Of a stretch of 64,000 nt of DNA, positions 11,017-20,929 are shown in pieces; the first letter of the stretch is position 1; every line of letters begins with the position of its first letter. The position numbers and the translations under genes are program-made. Source of the stretch: Arion vulgaris (lineage: Eukaryota > Mollusca > Gastropoda > Stylommatophora > Arionidae); contig CM036761.1 of the NCBI GenBank assembly GCA_020796225.1, forward strand, positions 37,511,428-37,575,427, read 5' to 3'. The notes under the pieces are model-generated. The model was given only the letters and a program-made list of their open reading frames with translations, made no database searches and had not been told where the DNA came from.

Positions 11017-11158
11017 TTGGAGGATATTCCATTCACCCGTGCTTGACCGCCTCTATCATAGTCATAGTTGTTCATGTCTCGCCTTCCTACCAAACTGGGC
11101 ATACTAATCCCGTATGTAAACTCCTCAAATCCTCTATTCAATGATGAATCTCGAAAAT
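11017..11158 (-). CDS. Candidate 142-nt internal exon, unknown protein
   Basis: On the minus strand an acceptor (ttgtgttacgtgttccag) is followed by 142 open nucleotides and the near-perfect donor GTAAGT. Translation in the open phase gives FRDSSLNRGFEEFTYGISMP, then SLVGRRDMNNYDYDRGGQAR and VNGISS. Entry phase is 1 and exit phase is 2. The exit phase fits the candidate exon at 3906-3865. No domain is recognised; the C-terminal half is rich in Asn, Tyr, Asp, Arg and Gly. The sequence is not repeated elsewhere in the window, unlike the transposon ORFs, which supports a host exon. No partner exon upstream was identified. Confidence 0.45.
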
Positions 11159-11297
11159 CTGGAACACGTAACACAAGATGTGGCTTATAAGAAATTAATG
11201 TGCCTCTAAGTATAGGAAACAATATGCCAACTCTAAATAACCATCAATAATGAAGTTGAAAATGTTACAAATTATGAATATCTTGAATCTGTAATGA

Positions 11298-11572
11298 GGT
11301 CGTAGTAGTGTAGTTGTTAGTAAACTCCTTCTTAAGGCATGGTATGGGTTCAATTTCACAGTAGGTGTGGAATATTTTTCCGAACGTAACTTGGGTTCTC
11401 AAGTCAACCCAACCTGAATTGGGTACAAGTAAAATCACTGGGAAGTAAAGACGGACGGCGTGATGTTGACCAAGCACACATCGTAGGTCCCACGTTCAAT
11501 GAAAAATATGGGCCTAACACCGTATTATCCCAAAATACCACGAGGTATAAAAAAGGGTCCTTTACTTTTTTT
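11298..11572 (+). mobile_element. SINE-D copy
   Basis: Head agtagtgtagttgttagtaa (box A-like) and gggttcaatttc (box B-like), then the conserved body caacccaacctgaattgggt, gtgatgttgacc, caatgaaaaatatgggcc and a taccacgaggtat end with a T-rich tail. Best-preserved relative is at 46964. Confidence 0.75.
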
Positions 11573-11589
11573 TTGGATCTGTACGTAAC

Positions 11590-11825
11590 AACAACAGCTC
11601 AAGCGGCAGTGAGCTCCATCACAAACCCAAGCGTACTTGATTCAAACCCCACGGTGGGCAAGTTTGGAAGCAAATTAGTTTTCGTTGAATTTTTACAAAA
11701 GGTAAAAATAGACCTTACCGTTCAGAAAGCGATAGCAAACTACTGAACGTATAAGTGATGCCTAGAAAAAATCAACGACTTGTATATACTGTGGTGATGG
11801 CTACGTCCTGTAAAGGATATGTTAC
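11590..11825 (+). mobile_element. SINE-F copy, degraded
   Basis: Keeps gaatttttacaaaagg, cgttcagaaagcgatagcaa, actactgaacgtataag and the tail gtcctgtaaaggatatg of SINE-F, with a diverged head. Confidence 0.6.
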
Positions 11826-12134
11826 GTAACAACAACGTAGAAGTAAAAATCAAATCTGATGGACTGGCCGTGGCAATTCCGAGGTTAAATAGTATGACGA
11901 ACGTATAGTACAACAAAGCTAAAATAAAAGTAAGCAACCAAGAAAAAGATATTTTTAATGCAAAAATTATGGAACATTACACAATAATTAAAGTAGAAAA
12001 TCGAATATTTTGAAACTCATTCTTAGAACAGTGGACAATAAGAAGGAAAATATAATCATACAATACCTGAATGTTGCAAGAACATTTAACAAGGCAGAGG
12101 AAAAGCATTTGATCTTTTGATTATAAGTATTACA

Positions 12135-12455
12135 GAAGAGTCATTCGTATATCATGGACAGAGAAGAGAAATATATATATCCAGAAAAAACTCAAAATCA
12201 AAGAAAACTGGATGGTGCTACAAATAATAATGAAAAACTTGAAGTATTCTGGATATATAAAGAAACACGACGTGTTGGAGAAAACCATTGGGGAAGGACA
12301 AACCAACAAGAGGAGAAGATGGATTCAGGATGTAACTGATGATTTCAGCATGACGGCTTCAGAGACGAACAACATATGACCATGAGAGAGAAATTCCGAA
12401 AGACTGTTAAGGTGGCAAAGTTCTGCCCAGGACAAGCTATTTGATGATGACAATA
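12135..12455 (+). pseudogene. LINE zeta 3' end
   Basis: Frames spell KENWMVLQIIMKNLKYSGYI, then GKDKPTRGEDGFRM and the 3' untranslated end ggtggcaaagttctgcccag-gacaagctatttgatgatg. The copies at 45790 and 61488 (minus) end identically, defining one family with a short (gat)n tail. Confidence 0.7.
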
Positions 12456-12589
12456 CCTGAACATCGCATCCAGGAACATACTGAAATATATCTGCACATA
12501 AGCAATTATCGTGTATTATAAATATTTTGGTCACAATTAAACGTCAGTGTTGCGGGAGTAATGCTAGTCGACATGATTTATGGGTTTAA

Positions 12590-12830
12590 ATGGTTTTAAA
12601 GCCGAAGCATTGACTTCATTGCACCGGGTTTTACCCCATATGACTCGGTTCCTCTCCGCAGAAATGGCACGCCACCTGCCGAGATTATTGCACAAAGCAC
12701 GAACTCCGTAGCTCCAGCAACAATCCTAGGGTCTCTGGAAAAAATTGCACTCGTGAACAAAACGGCGAGGTCCGGACTAGAACTACAGAGGCAATGAGGC
12801 ATCCAGAAAATCGTAAGCATAACGGTTGTA
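12590..12830 (-). mobile_element. SINE-G copy
   Basis: Conserved blocks cctctccgcagaaatggcac, ttgcacaaagcacgaactcc and caacaatcctagggtctctg in minus orientation. Confidence 0.75.
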
Positions 12831-12959
12831 GGGGCAAACTAAACTGGCTAGAGATCGACAGTCTTTCAGGCGGAATGTGATGAGAATGAAATCTAACGAA
12901 AGACTTGCTGCTACGTGAAAAGAGACGTATCAAAAAGAAAACACGCATTTAAGGTGGTC

Positions 12960-13830
12960 AGACACAGAAATCAGTACAGAGGTAAACACAGCAATGAATT
13001 GTATAAATAAAGACAACAGATTGGGAATACAATGGACACTTATGAAACAACTAGAGGTACTGGATTTTTCAGACGATCTGGCATTGCTATCCCACAATTA
13101 CGCTCAGATTAAAGATAAAATGAATATTCTAAATAATACGTCTCAGCAACTAGGTTTGAAAATACACAGGAAAAAAAGACCAAGGTCATGAGAATAAATG
13201 CAGTAAATGTAAACCAGATTATTCTGGAGGAAACAGCTCTACAGGATGCACAATCATACACATACCGTGGTAGAAACATAGACACAGAAGGAGGAACAAA
13301 CAAAGATGTCAAGATAAGAATACAAAAGCAAGGGAAACTTTTTGAGTTGAGTAAGATATGAAAGTCAAAGAAGATCAAAGCAAACACAAAACTAAGAATC
13401 TTTCAACCAAATGTGAAGTAAGTGCTGTTCTATGGCCCAGAATCATGGAAGACAACAAAAGAAACCACAAGAAAACTACAAACCTTCATAAATGGGTGCT
13501 TACGTAGAATAGAGGGACTGAGATGGTAATATAATATTACGAACGAGGAACTCCGCGAACAAACTAAGGAACCGACGCTGGGGATGAATAGGACATACAC
13601 TGAGAAGACCGACCGAAAGCATTGCAAGATATGCACTGTTTTGGAACCCACAGGAAAAGAGGAGTAGGGAAAGGCCTAGACAGACCTGGAAAAGAGAGCT
13701 GAAGGCTGATATTAAAAGGATAGGCAAAACATGGAAAGAATTGGAAGAGATGGCAGGAGAGAGGAAGAGCTGAAAGAAGTTTGTTGAAGACCTGTGCTCC
13801 ATTGGAAGTTGAAAGGTGAAGAAGAAACAC
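12960..13830 (+). pseudogene. LINE gamma, reverse transcriptase C-terminal half
   Basis: Plus-strand reading gives the catalytic region in the form LEVLDFSDDLALLSHNYAQI (the usual FADD box is FSDD here), then MRINAVNVNQIILEETALQD, a thumb, VLFYGPESWKTTKETTRKLQ, NGCLRRIEGLRW, and a lysine/arginine-rich end. At least five stops or frameshifts are present. The family recurs as the twin-primed copy 26540-27192. Confidence 0.85.
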
Positions 13831-14647
13831 GTATTTTAACTTGAAGGAAAAACGCGATAACACCGGCGTCCAAAACAAATACATTGTGATAAAGCGGGCG
13901 GAAGCAGTTACAACATAGGAGAATTCAGCAATAAGCACATCTACAGCGTTTCAGATAGCGACTTTGAATATATGTGGATTGAGAGAAACAGAGTTAGTAG
14001 ATCATTATCTCCGCATTACATTTAGAACTTTCCTGGGAGTTTCAGTTTGGACTACGTAAACAACTACCACTGACATTAGTTGCGAGAGCTGGCAATTCTT
14101 GGAATACCAACCAGTTAGGCTGTCTGGTGACTTGCATTTCTACATTCTTTCTGACACCCTTATCTTGAAAACTGCTTGCTGCACAGTGTTTGTGCCTTTT
14201 CCAATTTAGGACGTCGATCATTGAATATGTGTAGTCGTGACACTCATATATATTGCTCGATTGATGTGCGAGTCAATCTCTACTGCTCAGCAGTATATAC
14301 ACCACTACCACAACGTGTGGATGACTTCCCTTCGATCGCTACCCGCTTTGCCATACCTCAGCGCACCAGTCTATTTTTTCCAGGACCATCACGCAAATGT
14401 GGGATAGTATCTTCATCAGTATCAGCTAATTAACCACGACTTTGCCTTGCTCCATTAATTTCTAGTGACTATGGCCCACAAAATGGGAGCATTACTAGAA
14501 AGTGAGATGTTTCCATCTCCATTGTATGTGGCAGTTTCGAGGGAAAGACTTGTCAAAATATAAATTTCCATGTACCCAGTTGCTTGACAGAACATTTATG
14601 TAACTAGAGGAATTAGCTGTGTTTTTAAAATTGTCTTTTACATATTG
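13831..14647. other. Unassigned stretch
   Basis: No shared repeat seen. The segment 14080-14450 has a higher GC content than its surroundings, but its frames carry no recognisable domain. Confidence 0.4.
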
Positions 14648-14658
14648 TTTTACTATGA

Positions 14659-14855
14659 CTTTTTTTTCCGATCCAGAAGCACTTGAGTTTTTTCAGCTCG
14701 GTGCCACGGACATCGTAGCCCTTCGGTTCGGTGCCACGAACACCGTAAATCTGGGAATCTGTGGCTTTTTCTGCCATCCCGCGGAATTGAACCGCACACA
14801 CAGAGGGAGTCACCCGTAGTCCAACGCGCTACGAACACGCTGGGCAGACGGGCAT
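14659..14855 (-). mobile_element. SINE-C copy with tRNA-like head and perfect target duplication
   Basis: Minus-strand head gcccgtctgcccagcgtgtt is followed by a box A-like cgtagcgcgttgg and box B ggttcaattccg, then a body repeating the motif cggttcggtgccacg. The A-tract ends it. Target duplication ttttactatga (14648-14658 and 14856-14866). Confidence 0.85.
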
Positions 14856-14866
14856 TTTTACTATGA

Positions 14867-15330
14867 TAAACACCCAATATTAAATTTACGAGCGTGCTAC
14901 TCATTGACCACAATCTTATGTCTTTTCTTTGTTATCTCAGACGGGTGCCCAATGTGGGTTAACACTACTAGCATTTACACTCTCGAGGAAAACAGACGTC
15001 ATTCATTCACAATACATTGCTAAAGGCATGCAACCGCGCCCAAAATTCCAACTGACATGAAGGATAAGTTATGAAACGTCATGAACAGGCGTGGTAGTAA
15101 AATCAAGTCGCCATACCGAACATGCGACCTTCTATTTATAATCAATATGGGATATCGATTTGATTTAATCATTAGTATTGCACTTAGTAAATAACTATGT
15201 ATGTTCTGATATATTTTTTTACACGGTAAGACCTCAGCGGTAATTCACAAATTCCGTAGCACTGACATGCGCCCCGGTTTAATTTTGATGGTACAAACTC
15301 CAATTTCATTAGTATTAATTATTTTTGTCC
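14867..15330. other. Unassigned AT-rich stretch
   Basis: Nothing recognised on either strand. Confidence 0.4.
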
Positions 15331-15339
15331 GGATAGCGG

Positions 15340-15475
15340 ATTTAAAGTCCAGTCATCGAATTTTAACGACCAATCTCCTACGTGCTCAACTTAAACATGG
15401 GACTTATGTTTTATCCTCCGTCCCGAATAAGAACCAGAAACATCATCTCACCTACAGATCATGGAAAGTAGCCTG
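15340..15475 (-). mobile_element. SINE-E fragment
   Basis: Matches the middle of SINE-E (acatgggacttatgttttat, cgtcccgaataagaacc) at reduced identity. Confidence 0.5.
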
Positions 15476-15505
15476 ACCACTTGGGATGAGAATGGGATAC
15501 TTTTT

Positions 15506-15761
15506 ATTTTCTTCTTCTTCTTTGCGTTCGTTCTTTACAACCAATTTTAATCACTCTTTGTGATATGTTTGATCTGTGCCAAGAACGTGTAAACGTTACA
15601 GATTGGTTTGGTAGGCCCTAAACGCATAGACTTCTACACGTTTAGGACATTTGCATCCGATTTCATCCAAACCTCCATAATCGCCTCTTACGACATGCGT
15701 GGCAGGTAACAGTGGTGCTATTCTTTACCTCCTAAATTTGGGCACCGGTAACCACTCGGGC
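15506..15761 (-). mobile_element. SINE-B copy, full length
   Basis: On the minus strand it runs from cgcccgagtggttaccggtg through catgtcgtaagaggcgat, cggatgcaaatgtcctaaac, gtgtagaagtctatgcg, atcacaaagagtgattaaaa to (gaa)n. Target duplication gatacttttt (15496-15505 and 15762-15771). Confidence 0.85.
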
Positions 15762-16036
15762 GATACTTTTTTTTTTACTTAAACTTAATGCCAACACAGT
15801 ACCTCAATGTCACAGTGACTAGAAAATATTCATTAAAAAGTGTGTAACAATGGCGGCATGCTTTATTCAACGTTCATCTATTAAGCAATTGAATGTATAG
15901 ACAATATTTCAAGCCAACGAAAGGAAGGATATATTAACCACAGTAGTAGGACTGATGTCGATACCACACTTGTACTGGAAACATGGTTAGACTAAATATC
16001 AGAAATTAGACTTCCATATGTGTTCATACAGAGTGC

Positions 16037-16290
16037 TGTGATAGCGAAGTGGTTTGTGAGTTTTCTAGGAGCGTGTGTGTTATTTTAATTCTACAGTGGG
16101 AGTGAAATTGTTTTCCGACCGTGACGGCTCTCAGGCCTACCCACCCTAAATTGGGTACCAGAAAAGCCCTTGGAGGAAAATTGGCTGGATGATGTTGACC
16201 ACATCATCCATCGTGTCCGATGGTCAATAAAAATACGGGTCCAACACCGTATTCCCCAATATACCTCATGGTATGATAATGAGTTCATCT
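16037..16290 (+). mobile_element. SINE-D copy
   Basis: Body blocks cgtgacggctctcaggccta, accctaaattgggtaccaga, gatgttgaccacatcatcca and atacctcatggtatgataat match the other SINE-D copies. The head is diverged. Confidence 0.75.
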
Positions 16291-16460
16291 ACCTATGTGT
16301 TCATATGCGCTTTGAGTTTGCTGAAAGTGTCCCCCCGCTTCTTTCTTTCGCTTGAAATAGTGTCTATGCATTAAAAATCATTATTTTTTGTCGCATACAC
16401 AGAGGTCCGTTTAATTTTCTTTATAGTGTTTAACTGGTCATTGTCTTTTAAATAATATAT

Positions 16461-16645
16461 GCCCGTCTGCCCAGGTCGTGTTTGCTAGCCCTCTGTGAGT
16501 GCGGGTTCAATTCTGCGGGGTGTCTGAAAAGCCACAGGTTTCCCAGATTCACGGTGTTCGTGGCACCGAACCGAATGGTTACGATGTCCATAGTACTGAG
16601 CCGAAGAGCTGAAAGCTCAAGTGCTTCTGGATCGGGGGAAAAACC
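16461..16645 (+). mobile_element. SINE-C copy
   Basis: Starts gcccgtctgcccaggtcgtg and carries gcgggttcaattctgcgggg (box B region), cacggtgttcgtggcaccga and the end agtgcttctggatcgggg followed by A-rich sequence. Confidence 0.8.
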
Positions 16646-16854
16646 CACAAAAACAATATATCATATTCGGGACAGTCTTAAATGGGTGACTGTCCACACG
16701 GCTGAATTGGCAATCTTGAATTTTGTATACATGCGACTGCCGAGTCGATTGTGTCATGTGTTGAAAAGCATCCATGTCAGAACACAAATGTACACCCAAC
16801 TCAAAGTCAGGTATAAATAGGTCGGGAATCAACGTACCAGACTATGAATGTTGG

Positions 16855-17120
16855 TAATTGAATCCCGGCCAACTAGCCTGTGCCACATGGCAGACAGACA
16901 TGACGACAGAGCACCTACTGCAAGACTGCCCAATGCTAGCAGGCATGAGAAACAAAACCTGGCCCGAAAAATATCGAATTAAATGAGAAGCTGTACGGAG
17001 GGACGGAGTCCCTAAAAACAATAGCAGGATTTATGAGATCTGGTACATCAGTCTAAGTGGTGATCGCGATAGAGAATCCCACTACCACATACCTCTGTCA
17101 TCCTTAAACACAAAATAAAC
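16855..17120 (+). pseudogene. RNase H LINE (rho) C-terminal fragment
   Basis: Plus-strand frames give TTEHLLQDCPMLAGMRNKTW and ESLKTIAGFMRSGTSV, the Cys/His segment and tail that follow the RNase H domain in this family. The same block occurs at 18115-18290. Confidence 0.7.
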
Positions 17121-17259
17121 AAACTGTCGTTACTGCCTGTATTATATCCTTTAGTGCGGTGTAGGACAGCAGGGACATAAGCCTGTGGAATGTAATGGCC
17201 GTATAGCTACTGCAGTAGCCGGGACACTGTTTAGGTTAAGATGTTTTCTTTATGCCCTT

Positions 17260-17370
17260 CACAGAAAAAATTTCCTTGGCCTTACCGTAGATTGAAACTG
17301 GGTCTCCCGCATGGAAGCCGCGCTCCAATTCATTCGGCCAGACGCTCCACTACCCAGACAACGCTAAAAT
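17260..17370 (-). mobile_element. tRNA-like SINE head, family not assigned
   Basis: On the minus strand gttgtctgggtagtggagcg (box A-like GGGTAGTGGAGCG) and gacccagtttcaatctacgg (box B-like) are spaced as in a tRNA gene. It is probably a SINE head rather than a working tRNA, because the acceptor ends do not pair well. Confidence 0.4.
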
Positions 17371-17584
17371 CAACATGTGCTCTAGTTATTTTTGCGACTA
17401 ATTATTTTTAGCAATTTTCACGTTTTACATAATTATATTTTGGGCACAATTATCCTGTTTATGTTCTCCCAAAACATTTGACCTCATGGTCCAAACTTGC
17501 AACTCAGTGGTCAGGAGCAAATTACATAGGGTGAGAGAGAACATTTATAATTGTTCTTAGTGCTTAAACTCCCAAAAAAGGAAG

Positions 17585-18300
17585 GTCACGAAGACGATAG
17601 CCACAGGTACGTACTCAAACTATTGTGCAGAGACGGAGGCACTAAAGATAGCCGCTGAAATGATCCTAGAGAAAGCAGCACCTCACGCAACAAAGTAGTG
17701 ATATTCACCGACGGTCTGCCGACCATCACGGCACTAAAAAGCTCAGCCAGAACATAGCTAAATGAGTTAAAAACGATCCTCGGAGTATTAATAAACTCAT
17801 TCAAACGCACAGTCATAAAGTGAATCCCATACACTGCAATATAAGCGGAAACAAAGAGGAGGACATGCTGGCGAAGGCAGGATGGTGACTGTCGCAGACT
17901 GATTACGAAATCAGCTACGAGGAGGCTAAAACAACCATCGGATGGCGATATAGAGAAAAGTGGTCGCAAGACCACCCTCAACACAGCGCCAAAGATGGGT
18001 ACTAAATCTGTCCCGTAGCGAACAAGTTGTTATATTCCGCCTTCGTACCGGCCATAACAGACTACGGGCCCACATGAACAACAAATTTTAAATTGGCACA
18101 ACTAGCCTGTGCCACTGCGAGAAGGCGGACATGACGGCAGAACACCTACTGTGAGACAACCAACTGCTAGAAGGCCTGAGAAACGAAACCTGGCCCGAAA
18201 ATACCGAGTTTAATAAGAAGTGTACGGAGGATGCAGTCCTAAAAACAACAGCAGAATTCATGAGAAAATCTGGGCCATCAGTCTAAACGAGGATCCGAGA
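17585..18300 (+). pseudogene. RNase H LINE (rho): RNase H domain and tail
   Basis: Plus-strand frames show NYCAETEALKIAAEM, VVIFTDGLPTITALKSSAR (the TD pair of RNase H), a KWIPYTAI-GNKEEDMLAKAG segment equivalent to the usual WIPSH-GI-GNE-AD-LAK, VSYEEAKTTIGWRYREKWSQ, VIFRLRTGHNRLRAHMNNKF, CHCEKADMTAEHLL and AVLKTTAEFMRKSGPSV. This is the classic order of a LINE RNase H region followed by a zinc-knuckle-like tail. Frameshifts and stops occur throughout. Confidence 0.85.
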
Positions 18301-18536
18301 GAGAGATAATTGTTCTTGGGGCAACCTTCAAAGTGATCATCAGTTAGTTAACAGAACAGATATTTAACTGTACGGCGGGCCAGACCAGTATTATGTGTGC
18401 TTATAATTTCATTAGTTCTCTGGTAATACACACACAACTATCAGTTCCCTATAGTTAACAGAAACAATAGACCGGCTAGGGCTATGAAATCTGACTGTAG
18501 TTTGACCTACGAGATTTGTCCAGAAGAACGGGATGG

Positions 18537-18620
18537 GGCATCAGGTGACACTGCTCGGGAATCAGGTGACACTGCTCGGGCATCAGGTGACACTGCTCGG
18601 GCATCAGGTGACACTGCTCT
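18537..18620. repeat. 21-bp tandem repeat, 4 copies
   Basis: Unit catcaggtgacactgctcgg plus one g, four nearly identical copies. Higher in GC than the flanks. Confidence 0.9.
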
Positions 18621-18944
18621 TTAATGAAACTCGCGCATGTTTTACAAAGGGAACATCAATCAGAAAAGTTAAAGGCTTTAACTAAGAGAAATGACACATT
18701 GGCAAACAAATCAATCTGTTGACGTGTAGACATATCAGTAGATGAATGACTTGACAAAATAAAAACAATCCGAGATGTGGATGACAGTGTCAGTTAAGCT
18801 TTGAGAAATGGAAAACTCAAGGTACATGGACAATACAAAAAATATGGAGATGCAACAATTGTACCTATCGTCCTGACACCATATTAGCAACAAACAGCAA
18901 GGATAGATCAACTTCAATGTTCCAAGTAATGGCCCTTCCACGAA

Positions 18945-19560
18945 GACTGACTAGATAACCTCATTCTCACAATGATGCAGAGACCAATACACACTGTAAT
19001 TCCCTGCTATCAGTCGCTTTATCTTCTATCAGTCACAATTTTGAAGTCCGCTTCCTCAATGCCCTAATCTCTATATTTTCTTCCAAGAATAATGATGACG
19101 TTGTGAAAGTTTGTCATGCTCCAATCTATTGAAATACATTATTATATCTATCGTGATTTATTCTACCTTTTTTTGGTTGAGTCGCAACCGTGATTATCTG
19201 ACATATCCAGGGCCGTGCCGTGCTTTGATACAGAGAGGCGACCACATCAGGCGACACCGTAAGGGGCAACTTACGCAGCGAAATCATAATACAATTTGAA
19301 CCGTTCAATAATTACCAATCTGTATGCAACACTTTTCTATAATGGTCTATGTTATTCCAATATTGATGTATACGATTTATGACACGCCTCTTCCTAAGCG
19401 CTTTCGGTAACCTTTGATTTCGGTTTCTGGTGCAAGTGCTCAAGTCCTTAAAGTTGTTAATATTCTTGTGTAGTGTGCTGAAAGTTTCTTATCTACAGTA
19501 ATACGGACATAAGCTTTCGTTTGGATGATTGCATGACGGAAAGGTAGTGAGTGATTGGAG
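18945..19560 (-). mobile_element. Unclassified interspersed repeat, copy 1
   Basis: Blocks shared with 54000-54420 include a Caagaataatgatgacgttg-like segment, attcttgtgtagtg and gcatgacggaaaggtagtga. A stretch near 19130-19370 is absent from the other copy. Probably a LINE 3' region read on the minus strand, but no clear domain is visible. Confidence 0.5.
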
Positions 19561-19699
19561 GCCAAGCATATATCTAATTACCATGAGAGCATCTGAGGAG
19601 GTCCCTAACTGAGGACCTTAAATCTGAACATATTCCAGAGGCTCGCATTGTAATCACGAACCAGTCTGCAATCAATTGCGACTATTTATTGATGGAAGA

Positions 19700-20500
19700 G
19701 AAGGTTAAGCAGTCGTTAGTCTCTCTCTTGCGCGCGATCACCGCCTAGACTGATGTACCAGATTTCTCCATAAATCTTATTCATGTGGAAATCTGATTCA
19801 TGCAGCATTTAACAGCGGTGTGTTCTTGTTCACATCTTCGGTCAGTGTTTACTGGGTTTGCTCTCCGTTATCCTTTGGCTGTTCCCAGCCTACCTGCAAG
19901 GCAGCAGGCTGCTATTTTATTTTAGGGTAGCGACCCTTAGACAACCTTCCCTTCCGGGTTGTTGAGCATCATCTGCCCAGGTTACCAGTATTTTTTTTCG
20001 AACCACTTGGTTTGTCTGCCGTCCAGTTTTGTGTATGGTTTGCTCCGCTGGCCTTTGATTGTCCCTAATCAAACTACAAGGCAGTAGTAGTTCTCTGCGA
20101 GGGGAAACATGGTTATTGTTCTCTGGATGGAGTCCCCGTCTTCAAGATTCACCCCACTTTGTCCACCGCACGTTTCTTTTGGGTGCCCGTTTGCACTGGA
20201 TTCAAGCCTCTGCTAGGCTCCAGTTTTTTTGCGCATTGGGTGGTCCGCTCACCCCTACGTTTGCTACGGCTTTTTGTCGCTACATCAGCACCATGCCTGT
20301 CTGCCCCACCGGTGGGCTCACCTGTCTTTAGTCCGTGTTCGCTCTACCTTGGTGCCTTCTCACCATGCTCACATTTACTATGCCACGACACTATCAGGAC
20401 ATGCAACTCAATTCGGGCCCTCACCTCAGAGCTCTGAGTTTCGCCCCATGTGGGCCCACGTCTCTTCTCTACAAAGCAAGCCCCAAAAAGGAACAATTTC
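19700..20500 (+). mobile_element. GC-richer retroelement 5' region with internal duplication
   Basis: Begins with a block (gactgatgtaccagatttct, gcatcttcattcatg-like inverted pair, tactgggtttgctctcc, cctttggctgttcccagcct) also present at 59725-59950. A second, diverged copy of the gggtttgctctcc / aaggcagcagg segment starts near 20030. GC content is clearly above the flanks, and overlapping frames (20059-20538) are rich in Pro, Ser and Cys. It looks like a LINE 5' untranslated region plus the start of ORF1, but no gag-like domain can be named. Confidence 0.45.
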
Positions 20501-20569
20501 ACTATAGAATCTCAGAGGGGAACAAAGATCATTATTAAAGAGAAATAAAAGGTACATGGAAGCTATAAC

Positions 20570-20920
20570 ACAGGCAGAAATGACCAAATCCTAAAATTAG
20601 ATATAATCCAACAAAGCACCATCTTTAAGCTCCGCACAAAACACTATAGACAACAAGCCGATATCTACAGAATCAAAGCTGATAAAACTAACCAATGAAC
20701 ATGTCAAAAATGGCCTACAGAATCCCACATACCTACTGTAAACCTCCCTCACTTCAAGGACCTGGTCTCAAACCTGGCTAATTTGAAGGATAAATGGTGA
20801 GGCAGTTGAGAGAACCTATTCCCGACAAATGGATTCATAGAAACAACTCATCTATCAGTTTAGAAAACAATTGCAGAAGAAGGAAACTGTATAACGAGCC
20901 TGCAGAAAATGTCAGTGTCA
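20570..20920 (+). pseudogene. RNase H LINE tail, degraded
   Basis: Frames give QQSTIFKLRTKHYRQQADIY-RIKADKTN, which resembles the RLRTGHNRLRAHM segment following RNase H in this class. Weak and much mutated. Confidence 0.4.
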
Positions 20921-20929
20921 GACTGTTTA

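Noticed and set aside
19205..19265. Short GC-rich segment as a MITE
   Set aside because: No clear inverted ends and no second copy in the window.
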